This document shows, in pieces, positions 36,739 through 44,537 of a stretch of 64,000 nucleotides of DNA. This DNA is from Mesorhizobium sp. Its GTDB lineage: Bacteria; Pseudomonadota; Alphaproteobacteria; Rhizobiales; Rhizobiaceae. Each line of letters begins with the position of its first letter. Position 1 is the first letter of the stretch. A program made the translations under genes and the position numbers. Below the pieces are notes generated by a model. It was not told where the DNA came from, did no database searches, and was given only the letters and a program-made list of their open reading frames with translations. Where the stretch lies: contig JAHBYX010000003.1 of assembly GCA_019635735.1 (NCBI GenBank), forward strand, positions 186,001-250,000, given 5' to 3'.

Positions 36739-37521
36739 ATGCTGCACGTCGACGACATCCAGCTGGCCTTCGGCGGCGTCAAAGCTCTGTCGGGCGTGAG
36801 CGTGCATGCCGACAAGGGCAAGATCACAGCGGTGATCGGGCCGAACGGCGCCGGCAAGACCAGCCTGTTCAACGTCATTTCCGGCTTCTACCGGCCGCAA
36901 AGCGGCAGGGTCACCCTGGACGGCGAAGACATTTCCGGATTGAAGCCGCATGCGCGCGCCTATCGCGGCATGTCGCGCACCTTCCAGAACATCGCCCTGT
37001 TCCACGGCATGACCGTGCTCGACAACATCAAGCTCGGCGCGCACACCAACCTCAAGAGCGGCGTCATCTCAGCCGGCCTGCGCCTGCCGCTGACCCGGAA
37101 CGAGGAGGCGCAGCTCGACGAGGAAATCCAGCGCGACGTCATCGGCCTGCTCGAACTTGACCATGTGCAGCATCACCACGTCGAGGATCTCGCCTACGGC
37201 CTGCAGAAGCGGGTCGAGCTCGCCCGCGCCCTCGTCATGAAGCCCAAGATCCTGCTGCTCGACGAGCCGGTCGCCGGCATGAACCGCGAGGAGAAGCGCG
37301 AGATGAGCCGCTTCGTCCTCGGCGTGAAGAAGGACTGGAACACGACCGTGCTTCTGATCGAGCACGACATGAGCATGGTGATGGGCATCTCGGACCACAT
37401 CGTCGTCCTGTCCTTCGGCAAGCCCATCGCCTCGGGCACGCCGGAGGAAGTGCGCGCCAATCCCGACGTCATCAAGGCCTATCTCGGCAGCGTCGACGAA
37501 CCCGCCAAGACCGCGGCGTGA
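36739..37521 (+). CDS. livG: branched-chain amino acid-type ABC transporter ATPase (LivG family)
   Basis: A 260-residue ATP-binding subunit of a HAAT-family importer. Walker A is GPNGAGKT (34-41); the signature region is DLAYGLQKRVELARALVMKP, Walker B is ILLLDEPVAGMN and the switch His is in LLIEHDMSMVMG. The inserted loop after the Q-loop and the C-terminus (GTPEEVRANPDVIKAYLG) are typical of LivG. The ATG at 36739 is used because translation from the family N-terminus (MLHVDDIQLAFGG) begins there. First of five collinear genes with permeases, binding protein and LivF-type ATPase. Operator copies B and C upstream tie it to the CoA-catabolic genes, so the substrate is probably an organic acid rather than leucine. 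Confidence 0.92.
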   Translation: MLHVDDIQLAFGGVKALSGVSVHADKGKITAVIGPNGAGKTSLFNVISGFYRPQSGRVTLDGEDISGLKPHARAYRGMSRTFQNIALFHGMTVLDNIKLGAHTNLKSGVISAGLRLPLTRNEEAQLDEEIQRDVIGLLELDHVQHHHVEDLAYGLQKRVELARALVMKPKILLLDEPVAGMNREEKREMSRFVLGVKKDWNTTVLLIEHDMSMVMGISDHIVVLSFGKPIASGTPEEVRANPDVIKAYLGSVDEPAKTAA

Positions 37522-37529
37522 GGTAGACC

Positions 37530-38411
37530 ATGAGCCCGCTGCAGCAGTTCATCGAATATTCCATCGTCGGCATCGCGGCCGGCGGCATCTACGCGCTCAT
37601 CGCGCTCGGCATCATCCTCATCTTCAAGTCGTCGCGCACGTTTAATTTCGCCATGGGCGAGATGATGATGCTGTCCGCCTACTTCTTCTACGCAGCCGCC
37701 GTCACCTTCGCGCTCGGACCGTTTCTCGGCATGATCGTGGCGCTGATCGGCTCGATCATCGTCGCACTCGTCATCGAACGCGTGGCGATCCGGCCGATGC
37801 TCGGCCGGCCGTTCATCGCGGTCGTCATGGTCACCTTCGGCATCGGGTCGATCATCCGCGGCATCGTCGGCATGATCTGGGGTCCGAACGACCTGCAGAT
37901 CCCGGCGATCCTGTCGCGCTCGCCGATCATGCTGGGCGAGATCTTCGTGCCCGGCAAGACGGCGCGGGCCTTCGCTATCGCCGTTGTCATCGTCGTCGGG
38001 CTCATCGCCTATCTCCGCTACTCCCGCGCCGGTGTCGCGCTCCGCGCCGCCGCCGCCGACGCGGTGACAGCCTATTCGATGGGCATCGACGTGCGCCGCA
38101 TCATCTCCTTCACCTGGATCCTCGCCGCGATCACCGGCTGCATCAGCGGCGTGCTGATGGCCAACGTCAATACCCTCACCCCGCATCTCGGTCTCGTCGC
38201 GCTCAACGTTCTGGCCGTGGTCATCCTCGGCGGCATGAACTCGCTCGGCGGCGTCTTGATCGCAGGCTTCATCATCGGCTGGCTCGAGGCGATCACCGGC
38301 CTGTTCCTGCCCACCGAGTTCCGCGAGATCACGCCCTACCTCCTGGCGCTGATCGTTCTGCTCGTGCGCCCCACCGGCCTGTTCGGTACCAAGGAAATCG
38401 AGAGGATCTGA
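37530..38411 (+). CDS. livH: branched-chain amino acid-type ABC transporter permease (LivH family)
   Basis: A 293-residue inner-membrane permease with about 8-9 transmembrane helices. It starts LQQFIEYSIVGIAAGGIYALIALGIILIFKSS, the typical LivH N-terminus (GxxYALxALGxxLxF). The motif before the last helices, LNVLAVVILGGMNSLGGVLIAGFIIG, is the EAA-like loop that contacts the ATPase. It pairs with the following LivM-type subunit to form the translocation channel. Its stop overlaps the next start as TGATG. Confidence 0.92.
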   Translation: MSPLQQFIEYSIVGIAAGGIYALIALGIILIFKSSRTFNFAMGEMMMLSAYFFYAAAVTFALGPFLGMIVALIGSIIVALVIERVAIRPMLGRPFIAVVMVTFGIGSIIRGIVGMIWGPNDLQIPAILSRSPIMLGEIFVPGKTARAFAIAVVIVVGLIAYLRYSRAGVALRAAAADAVTAYSMGIDVRRIISFTWILAAITGCISGVLMANVNTLTPHLGLVALNVLAVVILGGMNSLGGVLIAGFIIGWLEAITGLFLPTEFREITPYLLALIVLLVRPTGLFGTKEIERI

Positions 38412-39448
38412 TGGCAATGACGGTGGACACCACGCGCGTCTCGCAGCCTGCCAGCCCCATTTCCGGGTCGATGCTGTGGAACGGCCTCCTGATCCTGGCG
38501 CTGCTCCTCTTGCCGCTCGTCGCGCCGCGCTACTGGATCTACTTCGCGGGCCTGCTGGGCATCAACATCATCGCCACCCAGGGCCTCAACATCATGATGG
38601 GCTACACGGGCCTGCTCTCGCTCGGCCACGCGGCGTTCGTCGGCGTCGGCGCCTACACGGTGGCGCTCACGCAGACCTATCTCGGCCTGCCGTTCTGGGT
38701 CACGATACCGCTGGCCGGCATCTCGGCCGCCGTGATCGGCGCCGCCTTCGGCCTGCCGTCGCTGCGCATCCGCGGCCTCTACCTGGTCATCGCCACGCTG
38801 GCCGCGCAGTTCATCCTGACCTTCGTCTTCGTGCACTGGCAGTCGGTGACCAATGGCGACGTCGGCCTGCCGGTGCGCCCGGCGACGGTGTTCGGCTACG
38901 CGCTGAACAACGAGACGCGGATCTACTACCTCATTCTGGCGGTCGTCGTGTTCCTGATGATCTTCGCCCGCAACGTCATCAAGTCGCGGGTCGGCCGCGC
39001 CTTCATCGCCATCCGCGAGCGCGACCTGACGGCCCAGGTGCTGGGCGTCGAGATCGTCACCTACAAGCTCGTCGCCTTCGCGCTCGGCTCGTTCTACGCC
39101 GGCGTCGCCGGCGGCCTGCTCGCCTATTTCAACCAGTTCGTGAACCCGGAGCAGTTCGGGCTCCTGCTCTCGGTCTTCTTCCTATCGGCGGTGATCGTCG
39201 GCGGCATGGGCTCGATCCTCGGTGCGATCCTCGGCGCCGCCTTCATGACGCTCTTGCCGGAAGTCCTGCGCGAAGGCTCGCTGCTGTTCGGCGAGCTCTT
39301 CCAGATCGACCTCGGCACGGTGCTGACGCCGCTGCGCGAGACGATCTTCGGCCTTCTCATGGTCGGCTTCCTGATCCTCGAGCCGCGCGGCCTCGCGCAG
39401 CTGTGGAAGCGGGCGAAGCACAAGTTTTCATCCGGACGGTCCGGATGA
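38411..39448 (+). CDS. livM: branched-chain amino acid-type ABC transporter permease (LivM family)
   Basis: A 345-residue permease with about 9-10 transmembrane segments. After a 20-residue polar head come LLILALLLLPLVAPRYWIYF and the LivM hallmark GLNIMMGYTGLLSLGHAAFVGVGAYT. The ATPase-contact loop is FIAIRERDLTAQVLGVEIVTYKLVAFALGSFYAGVAGGL, followed by SAVIVGGMGSILGAILGAAF. Second half of the heterodimeric channel with the LivH-type subunit. Translation is coupled to the gene before it. Confidence 0.92.
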   Translation: MAMTVDTTRVSQPASPISGSMLWNGLLILALLLLPLVAPRYWIYFAGLLGINIIATQGLNIMMGYTGLLSLGHAAFVGVGAYTVALTQTYLGLPFWVTIPLAGISAAVIGAAFGLPSLRIRGLYLVIATLAAQFILTFVFVHWQSVTNGDVGLPVRPATVFGYALNNETRIYYLILAVVVFLMIFARNVIKSRVGRAFIAIRERDLTAQVLGVEIVTYKLVAFALGSFYAGVAGGLLAYFNQFVNPEQFGLLLSVFFLSAVIVGGMGSILGAILGAAFMTLLPEVLREGSLLFGELFQIDLGTVLTPLRETIFGLLMVGFLILEPRGLAQLWKRAKHKFSSGRSG

Positions 39449-39520
39449 GGAGACTCGCCGGTCCGTGACCGGCGCGGGACGAAACCGCGATCGCTCCGAT
39501 CGCAGAACGTGGAGGAGACT

Positions 39521-40729
39521 ATGTTCAGCAGACGCAAATTCCTGAAGGCGGCGGGCGCCACGGCGGCGGTCGGCGCTGTCAGCTCGTTCGGCATCCTGCG
39601 CGCGCAGGCGGCCGACGACCTCAACTGGAGCATCCACTGCGACCTCACCGGCCCAGCGGCCGAAGGCGGCAAGTTCCAGGGCGAGGGCTTCACCGAATAC
39701 GCCAACTGGATCAATTCCAACGGCGGTATCCGTGGCCGGAAGATCAACCTGACCATCAACGACTCGACCTTCAAGGTCGACGTCGCCGTCGCAAACGTGA
39801 AGAAGGCGCTCGCCGCGGGCCGCGTCGACTACCTGTTCGGTGAATCGACCGGCATGATCCAGGCGATCTCGCCCGAGAACAACTCGACCAACAAGATCCT
39901 GATGACGTCGGGATCGTTCGCGTCCGAACTCGCCGACGAGAAGGCCTATCCGTACCACTTCGTTCCGGGCGCGACCTACGGCGCCCAGCTCAAGATGCTG
40001 GTCGACTACATCAAGACCTCGAAGGGCTCGAACCCTGCGAAGCTGGTGATCGTCCACTCCTCCACCGGCATGGGACGCGACGGTATCGAAAACGCCGTCG
40101 CCTACGCCAAGGAAAGCGGCATCGAGGTGGCGCTGGTGCAGCAGACCAAGTTCGTCGAGACCGACGTGTCGGCCTTCGCGCTCGCCATCCGCCAGGCGCA
40201 GCCGACCCACGTCATCCACCACGGCTACTCCTTCGCCGTGTGGCCGGAGATCGTTCGCCTGGTGCGCGATTACGGCATGAACGACGTCGTCTTCCTCGGC
40301 ACGATCTGGCAGAGCGAGCGCGAGAAGGTCGTGGCGATGCCCGACGTGGCGGAAGGCCTGATCGGCATCAAGGTGTGGAACGACGACACCAACAAGCCGG
40401 CCGGCAAGACGATGGAGACGATCGGCAGCATCCTTAAGGCCAAGGATCCGAACTGGAAGGGTTATGTCCGTCTCGGCTTCCTCGACGCATGGATCAGCGG
40501 GATGATGGCGACGAAGGCGTTCGAGATCGTCATCGACGCCGGCCAGGAAATCAACGGCGACAATCTCGCCGCTGCGCTCCGCACCGTGAAGGACTGGGAC
40601 ACCGGCGGCCTCATCGACGTCCCCGTTTCGATCGAGAACCAGCAGATCGGCCTCGGCCGGATCATCCGCTACTCGGCGGCGAACAACTGGGACATGGAAC
40701 ACGTGACCGACTGGATGAAGGTAAGCTGA
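39521..40729 (+). CDS. Tat-exported ABC substrate-binding protein (LivK/Peripla_BP_6 family)
   Basis: A 402-residue periplasmic binding protein. The leader MFSRRKFLKAAGATAAVGAV is a twin-arginine signal (RRKFLK), cleaved near AQAADD (about residue 32). The mature protein has the family opening LNWSIHCDLTGPAAEGGKFQGEG, ANWINSNGGIRGRKINLTIND and DYLFGESTGMIQAISPENNS. HAAT-type receptors of this Tat class often bind carboxylic or aromatic acids rather than amino acids, which fits the neighbouring acyl-CoA genes. GGAGGAG precedes the ATG at 39521. Fourth gene of the importer operon. Confidence 0.9.
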   Translation: MFSRRKFLKAAGATAAVGAVSSFGILRAQAADDLNWSIHCDLTGPAAEGGKFQGEGFTEYANWINSNGGIRGRKINLTINDSTFKVDVAVANVKKALAAGRVDYLFGESTGMIQAISPENNSTNKILMTSGSFASELADEKAYPYHFVPGATYGAQLKMLVDYIKTSKGSNPAKLVIVHSSTGMGRDGIENAVAYAKESGIEVALVQQTKFVETDVSAFALAIRQAQPTHVIHHGYSFAVWPEIVRLVRDYGMNDVVFLGTIWQSEREKVVAMPDVAEGLIGIKVWNDDTNKPAGKTMETIGSILKAKDPNWKGYVRLGFLDAWISGMMATKAFEIVIDAGQEINGDNLAAALRTVKDWDTGGLIDVPVSIENQQIGLGRIIRYSAANNWDMEHVTDWMKVS

Positions 40730-40733
40730 CGTC

Positions 40734-41486
40734 ATGGCGGCCGTTCTCGAAGTCAAGGATCTGGAAGTCGTCTATCAGGGCGTGATCCAGGCTCTCACGA
40801 GCCTCAGCCTCACCGTGCCCGAAGGGGCGATCGTCACGCTGCTCGGCGCCAACGGCGCCGGCAAGACGACGACGCTCAAGGCGATCTCCGGCTTCCTGCC
40901 GCTCGAGGACGGCCGCGTCACCCGCGGGTCGATCACCATAGGCGGTCAGGACCTGCTCAAGCTCGCGCCGCACCAGATCGTGCGGCGCGGCATCTTCCAG
41001 GTGCGCGAAGGCCGACACGTCTTCTCGGAGATGACCGTCGAGGAAAACCTCATCGCGGCCACCTTCGCCCAGCGCGCCGCGCGATCGCGCAAGGAGGCCT
41101 TCGACGAGGTCTACAATTACTTCCCGATCCTGTCGCAGCGCCGCGGCCAGGCGGCTGGCTACCTTTCCGGCGGCGAGCAGCAGATGCTCGCCATCGGCCG
41201 GGCGCTCGTGGCCGATCCCGAGATGATCCTGCTCGACGAGCCGTCGCTTGGCCTCGCACCGCTGATCGTGAAGGAGATCTTCGAGATCATCGCCCGGATC
41301 AACCGCGAGAAGGGCGTCTCGATGCTGCTCGTCGAGCAGAACGCCGTGATCGCGCTGAAATACGCCTCCTACGGCTATGTCATCGAGAGCGGCCGCACCG
41401 TTCTCGAAGGCACGACCGAGAAGCTCTCGGCCGACCAGGATATCCAGAAATTCTATTTGGGGGTCGAGGCGCACGAAGCCGCCTGA
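40734..41486 (+). CDS. livF: branched-chain amino acid-type ABC transporter ATPase (LivF family)
   Basis: A 250-residue second ATPase of the importer. Walker A is GANGAGKT (38-45), the signature YLSGGEQQMLAIGRALVADP, Walker B MILLDEPSLGLAPLIV, with the H-loop region VSMLLVEQNAVIALKYASYGYV. The short C-terminus (GTTEKLSADQDIQKFYLG) is typical of LivF. It ends the five-gene operon; a GCAA-tetraloop hairpin followed by a T-run lies 34 nt beyond its stop. Confidence 0.92.
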   Translation: MAAVLEVKDLEVVYQGVIQALTSLSLTVPEGAIVTLLGANGAGKTTTLKAISGFLPLEDGRVTRGSITIGGQDLLKLAPHQIVRRGIFQVREGRHVFSEMTVEENLIAATFAQRAARSRKEAFDEVYNYFPILSQRRGQAAGYLSGGEQQMLAIGRALVADPEMILLDEPSLGLAPLIVKEIFEIIARINREKGVSMLLVEQNAVIALKYASYGYVIESGRTVLEGTTEKLSADQDIQKFYLGVEAHEAA

Positions 41487-41519
41487 CCCGACGCAACAGC
41501 GCCTCCCAAGCGCCCAGGG

Positions 41520-41546
41520 GCGAGCAGCAATGCTCGCTCCTGTTTT
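41520..41546 (+). terminator. Rho-independent terminator of the importer operon
   Basis: GCGAGCA-GCAA-TGCTCGC is a perfect 7-bp stem closed by a GNRA tetraloop, followed by TCCTGTTTT. It lies shortly after the LivF-type gene and before the toxin-antitoxin pair, separating the two units. Confidence 0.65.
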
Positions 41547-41560
41547 CGTCGGCAGCCTGT

Positions 41561-41579
41561 TGTATCGCGTAGCGCTACA
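41561..41579. promoter_or_regulatory. imperfect palindrome, candidate autoregulatory site of higBA
   Basis: TGTATCGCGTAGCGCTACA pairs at 7 of 9 positions around a central T and contains the perfect GTAGCGCTAC core (41570-41579). It lies immediately upstream of the toxin start, where HigA-type antitoxins commonly bind to repress their own operon. Confidence 0.5.
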
Positions 41580-41593
41580 TGCTACATTTCCGC

Positions 41594-41872
41594 ATGATCC
41601 GCTCCATCAGGCACAAGGGGCTCAAGCGCCTCTATGCCGACGGGGATCGCAGCAAGCTGGCCGCGGAAATGGTCGGGCGCATCGAGGAAATCCTCGGCGT
41701 GCTTGACGTCGCCGGCGATATCCGTGACGTGGATCTTCCGCATTTCCGTTTGCATCCTCTTGCGGGCGACCGAAAGGGCCAGTGGGCCGTCACCGTTCGT
41801 GCGAACTGGCGGATCGTATTTCGCTTTGAGAACGGAGAGGCGAGCGATGTCGACCTCACCGACTACCATTGA
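41594..41872 (+). CDS. higB: RelE/HigB-type toxin (type II toxin-antitoxin)
   Basis: A 92-residue protein in the RelE/ParE superfamily, HigB branch: MIRSIRHKGLKRLYADGDRS ... HPLAGDRKGQWAVTVRANWRIVFRFENGEASDVDLTDYH. The RxxHPLxGxRxGxWxxxVxxNWRIxFRF pattern is the HigB ribosome-dependent mRNA interferase signature. The ATG at 41594 fits the family N-terminus; an in-frame ATG at 41579 would add five residues. Toxin precedes antitoxin, the unusual order typical of higBA. It is inserted between the importer operon terminator and the SDR gene on the opposite strand. Confidence 0.88.
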   Translation: MIRSIRHKGLKRLYADGDRSKLAAEMVGRIEEILGVLDVAGDIRDVDLPHFRLHPLAGDRKGQWAVTVRANWRIVFRFENGEASDVDLTDYH

Positions 41873-41880
41873 GGCACGCC

Positions 41881-42180
41881 ATGACGATGAAGTCTCCTCC
41901 CCATCCGGGCCGGCTCGTAAAGGGAGCGATGGAGGAACTGGGGCTTTCCGTGGCCAAGGCGGCGGAAGCGCTTGGAGTGACAAGGTCCGCCCTCAACAGG
42001 GTCGTCAACGGCACGAGCTCGGTCTCGCCGGAGATGGCTCTTCGGCTCGAGACGGTCATCGGCAGCAGTGCGGAGGCATGGCTGAGGCTTCAGGCGGCCT
42101 ATGACGCCGCGCGTGTCCGCGAGCGCGCTCCCGAGATCACGAAGGGACTGAAGCGGCTCGTTCTGCCCGACGCCGCCTGA
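41881..42180 (+). CDS. higA: HigA-type antitoxin (XRE HTH)
   Basis: A 99-residue protein with a Cro/C1-type helix-turn-helix: HPGRLVKGAMEELGLSVAKAAEALGVTRSALNRVVNGTSSVSPEMALRLETVIGSSAEAWLRLQAAYD. The HPGxxLxxxxxxLGLS ... LGVxRxxLxxxxNGxxxxxPxMAxRLE layout is diagnostic of HigA. It starts 9 nt after the toxin stop. It should neutralise the toxin and, with it, repress the shared promoter. It converges with the SDR gene, with 5 nt between them. Confidence 0.9.
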   Translation: MTMKSPPHPGRLVKGAMEELGLSVAKAAEALGVTRSALNRVVNGTSSVSPEMALRLETVIGSSAEAWLRLQAAYDAARVRERAPEITKGLKRLVLPDAA

Positions 42181-42185
42181 ACCGC

Positions 42186-42920
42186 TCAATAAATCGAAAT
42201 CCCCATCGACCTCCCGCCGTCGAGGGTCAGGATCTGGCCGGTGACGTTGCGCGTTCTCGGGCTGGCGAAGAAGGCGATGCCGTTGGCGATGTCCTCGGGC
42301 TGGCCGACCTCCTTCGTCGGCTGCTTTGCAATCAGCTCCTGCTGACGCTCCGGCGTCAGCGACCGGAACATGTCGGTCTCGATGAGACCTGGCGCGATCG
42401 CGTTGACGAAGATGCCCTTGTCTGCGAGGTCGATCGCCATGCCGCGGGTCAGGCCGATCGCGCCGGCCTTGGACGTGCCATAGGCAGAATGCGCGTAGCC
42501 GGCGAGATAGGCCCGAGAGGCGACATTGATGATGCGCCCGCCGCGCTTCATCACCTTGGCCGCCTCCTGCGCCATCACGAAGGTGCCGACGACGTTGACC
42601 TCATACATCTTGCGGAAATCGTCCTCGGTGGCCGCGTCGAACTTGCCGTCCCAGAACACCGCCGCATTGTTGACCAGAACGTCGAGGCGCGGCAGCGAGG
42701 CGATCAGCTTCGCGACCGCCGGCCGGTCGGTGATCGACAGCGCATGATGCTCGACGGAATTGCTGGCGGCCTTGAGCGCGGCGGCGTTGGTCGCCAGCGG
42801 CTCGGGGCTGAGATCGACCATGACGACGTGGAACCCGTCTTCCAGCAGGCGCCTCGTCGTTGCCAGGCCGATCCCTCGGCCGGCGCCGGTGACGAGTGCG
42901 ACTTCCTTTTCGTGTGCCAT
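42186..42920 (-). CDS. SDR family oxidoreductase (acyl-CoA block 1, third SDR)
   Basis: A 244-residue classical SDR: cofactor loop VTGAGRGIGLAT (11-22), NNAA (87-90 region), INVASRAY with the catalytic Ser, YGTSKAGAIGLTRGMAID with Tyr and Lys, and PGLIETDMF. The acidic VVMVDLSPE after beta-2 suggests NAD(H). Probably a 3-hydroxyacyl-CoA or alcohol dehydrogenase step. Last gene of the operon that starts with the crotonase at 46875: crotonase, AMP-ligase, SDR, SDR, SDR. Confidence 0.85.
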   Translation of the reverse strand: MAHEKEVALVTGAGRGIGLATTRRLLEDGFHVVMVDLSPEPLATNAAALKAASNSVEHHALSITDRPAVAKLIASLPRLDVLVNNAAVFWDGKFDAATEDDFRKMYEVNVVGTFVMAQEAAKVMKRGGRIINVASRAYLAGYAHSAYGTSKAGAIGLTRGMAIDLADKGIFVNAIAPGLIETDMFRSLTPERQQELIAKQPTKEVGQPEDIANGIAFFASPRTRNVTGQILTLDGGRSMGISIY

Positions 42921-42930
42921 CTCGATCTCC

Positions 42931-43716
42931 TCAGGCCGCGTCGACGGGCAGGACGAAGGTTTCGGTCAGCCCGCCGTCCACCATCAGCACGTGGCCGTTC
43001 ATGTAGCTCGATGCCTTGGAGACCATGAAGGCGACGACGCCGCCGGCCTCCTCCGGGTCGCCCCAGCGGCCGAGCGGGATGCGGCTCGAGACGCCTTTCT
43101 CGTAGCCGGGGCGCGCGAGGATGGTGTTGTTGATTTCGGTCAGGAAGTAGCCCGGCGCCATCATGTTGACGGTCACGCCCTTCGCGCCGAGTTCCGCGGC
43201 GAAGGCGCGGGTCATGCCGGCGAGGCCGTGCTTCGAGGACACGTAGGCCGTGACGTTCTCGCGGCCGACGACCGCGAGCGCCGAGCCGACATTGACGATG
43301 CGGCCGTAGCCGCGCGGAACCATCCGGCGCGCTGCCTCGCGACAGAGCAGGTATGGAGCGCGCATGTTGGTGCCCATCACCTTGTCCCAGGTCGCGGTGG
43401 TGGCTTGCGCGAACGGTTCCCAAGCATTGATGCCGGCATTGTTGACGAGGATGTCGAGACGGCCTTCCGCATCCGCGATCTCGTTGATGGCGGCCACGCA
43501 GGCCGCGCCGTCCGCGAGATCGAACGCCTTGACCGCGACGTCTAGGCCCTCGGCACGGAGCTTCGCCGCGGATTCGTCCAGCTGCTCCTGGCCGCGCGCC
43601 GTCATCCACACCCTCGCGCCGGATTCGGCGACGGCCTTGGCCATCTCGAAACCCAGGCCGCGCGAGGCGCCGGTGACGATGGCGATCTGTCCTTCGAGGG
43701 AAAAACGCTTTGTCAT
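42931..43716 (-). CDS. SDR family oxidoreductase (acyl-CoA block 1, second SDR)
   Basis: A 261-residue SDR with VTGASRGLGFEMA, NNAGINAWEPFAQ, VNVGSALAVVG (Ser), YVSSKHGLAGMTR (Tyr/Lys) and MAPGYFLTEINN. VWMTARGQEQ after beta-2 carries Arg rather than Asp, favouring NADP(H). It has the same length as the preceding SDR gene and shares PGYFLTEIN and the RxGxxP pattern with it, suggesting tandem duplication. The start at 43716 is set by family alignment; a longer frame extends to 43794. It belongs to the operon headed by the crotonase. Confidence 0.85.
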   Translation of the reverse strand: MTKRFSLEGQIAIVTGASRGLGFEMAKAVAESGARVWMTARGQEQLDESAAKLRAEGLDVAVKAFDLADGAACVAAINEIADAEGRLDILVNNAGINAWEPFAQATTATWDKVMGTNMRAPYLLCREAARRMVPRGYGRIVNVGSALAVVGRENVTAYVSSKHGLAGMTRAFAAELGAKGVTVNMMAPGYFLTEINNTILARPGYEKGVSSRIPLGRWGDPEEAGGVVAFMVSKASSYMNGHVLMVDGGLTETFVLPVDAA

Positions 43717-43723
43717 CTTCGCC

Positions 43724-44509
43724 TCACGCCGCGAGCTGGAACTTGAAGGAGGACGACAGACCGCCGTCGACCATGATCGTCTGCCCGGTGACATAGCTGG
43801 ACGCCGCCGAGGAGAGGTAGATGATCGTGCCGACCATCTCCTTGGGATCGCCCCAGCGCTCCATCGGGGTGACGCCGTTGATGGCCTCGATGTAGCCGGG
43901 GCGGGACTGCAGGTTCTGGTTGATCTCGGTCAGGAAATAGCCGGGACAGACGCAGTTGACGTTGATCTTCTCCTTGCCGAGTTCGGCGGCGAGCGAGCGC
44001 GTCAGGCCGATGATCGCCGACTTCGAGCCGCAATAGGCATGCAGCTTCGCACGTCCGAGTGGTCCGAGCACCGAGCCGGTGTTGACGATGCGTCCGCCCT
44101 CGCCCCCCGCCCGCATGAGGGCCGCGCATTCCTGCGACATCACGAAGGTGGCGCGGACATTGGTGTCCATGATCCGCTCGAAATCCTCGACGTCGCTGTC
44201 GAGCAGCGGCTGCCAGTTGATGATGCCGGCATTGTTGACGCAGATGTCGAGCCGGCCGAGCTGCGCGCCGACCGTGCGCACGCCCTCGCGGATCGCCGCC
44301 TCGTCGGCGAGGTCGAGCGACAGCACGGTCGCGTTGCCGCCCTCGCTCTCGATCTCGGCCTTGACCGCGTCGAGCTTCGCCTCGTCGCGGGCGACGAGCA
44401 CGACATGCGCGCCGGCGGCGGCAAGGCCCTTGGCGATCGGCTTGCCGAGGCCGCGCGACGCGCCGGTCACTAGGGCGACCTTGCCCTTCAGCGAAAACAG
44501 TTCGAGCAT
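43724..44509 (-). CDS. SDR family oxidoreductase (acyl-CoA block 1, first SDR)
   Basis: A 261-residue SDR: VTGASRGLGKPIAKGL, VVLVARDEAKLD (NADP-type Arg), NNAGIINWQPL, NTGSVLGPLG (Ser), YCGSKSAIIGLTRSLAAE (Tyr/Lys) and CPGYFLTEINQN. Related enzymes are gluconate 5-dehydrogenase- or 3-oxoacyl reductase-like. It follows the acyl-CoA ligase by 28 nt and precedes a close paralogue by 7 nt. The likely job is oxidation of a hydroxy group generated by hydration of the CoA ester, or on the ring or side chain of the substrate. Confidence 0.85.
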   Translation of the reverse strand: MLELFSLKGKVALVTGASRGLGKPIAKGLAAAGAHVVLVARDEAKLDAVKAEIESEGGNATVLSLDLADEAAIREGVRTVGAQLGRLDICVNNAGIINWQPLLDSDVEDFERIMDTNVRATFVMSQECAALMRAGGEGGRIVNTGSVLGPLGRAKLHAYCGSKSAIIGLTRSLAAELGKEKINVNCVCPGYFLTEINQNLQSRPGYIEAINGVTPMERWGDPKEMVGTIIYLSSAASSYVTGQTIMVDGGLSSSFKFQLAA

Positions 44510-44537
44510 CGATATCCTCCCGTATCGGCGGCGCGGC

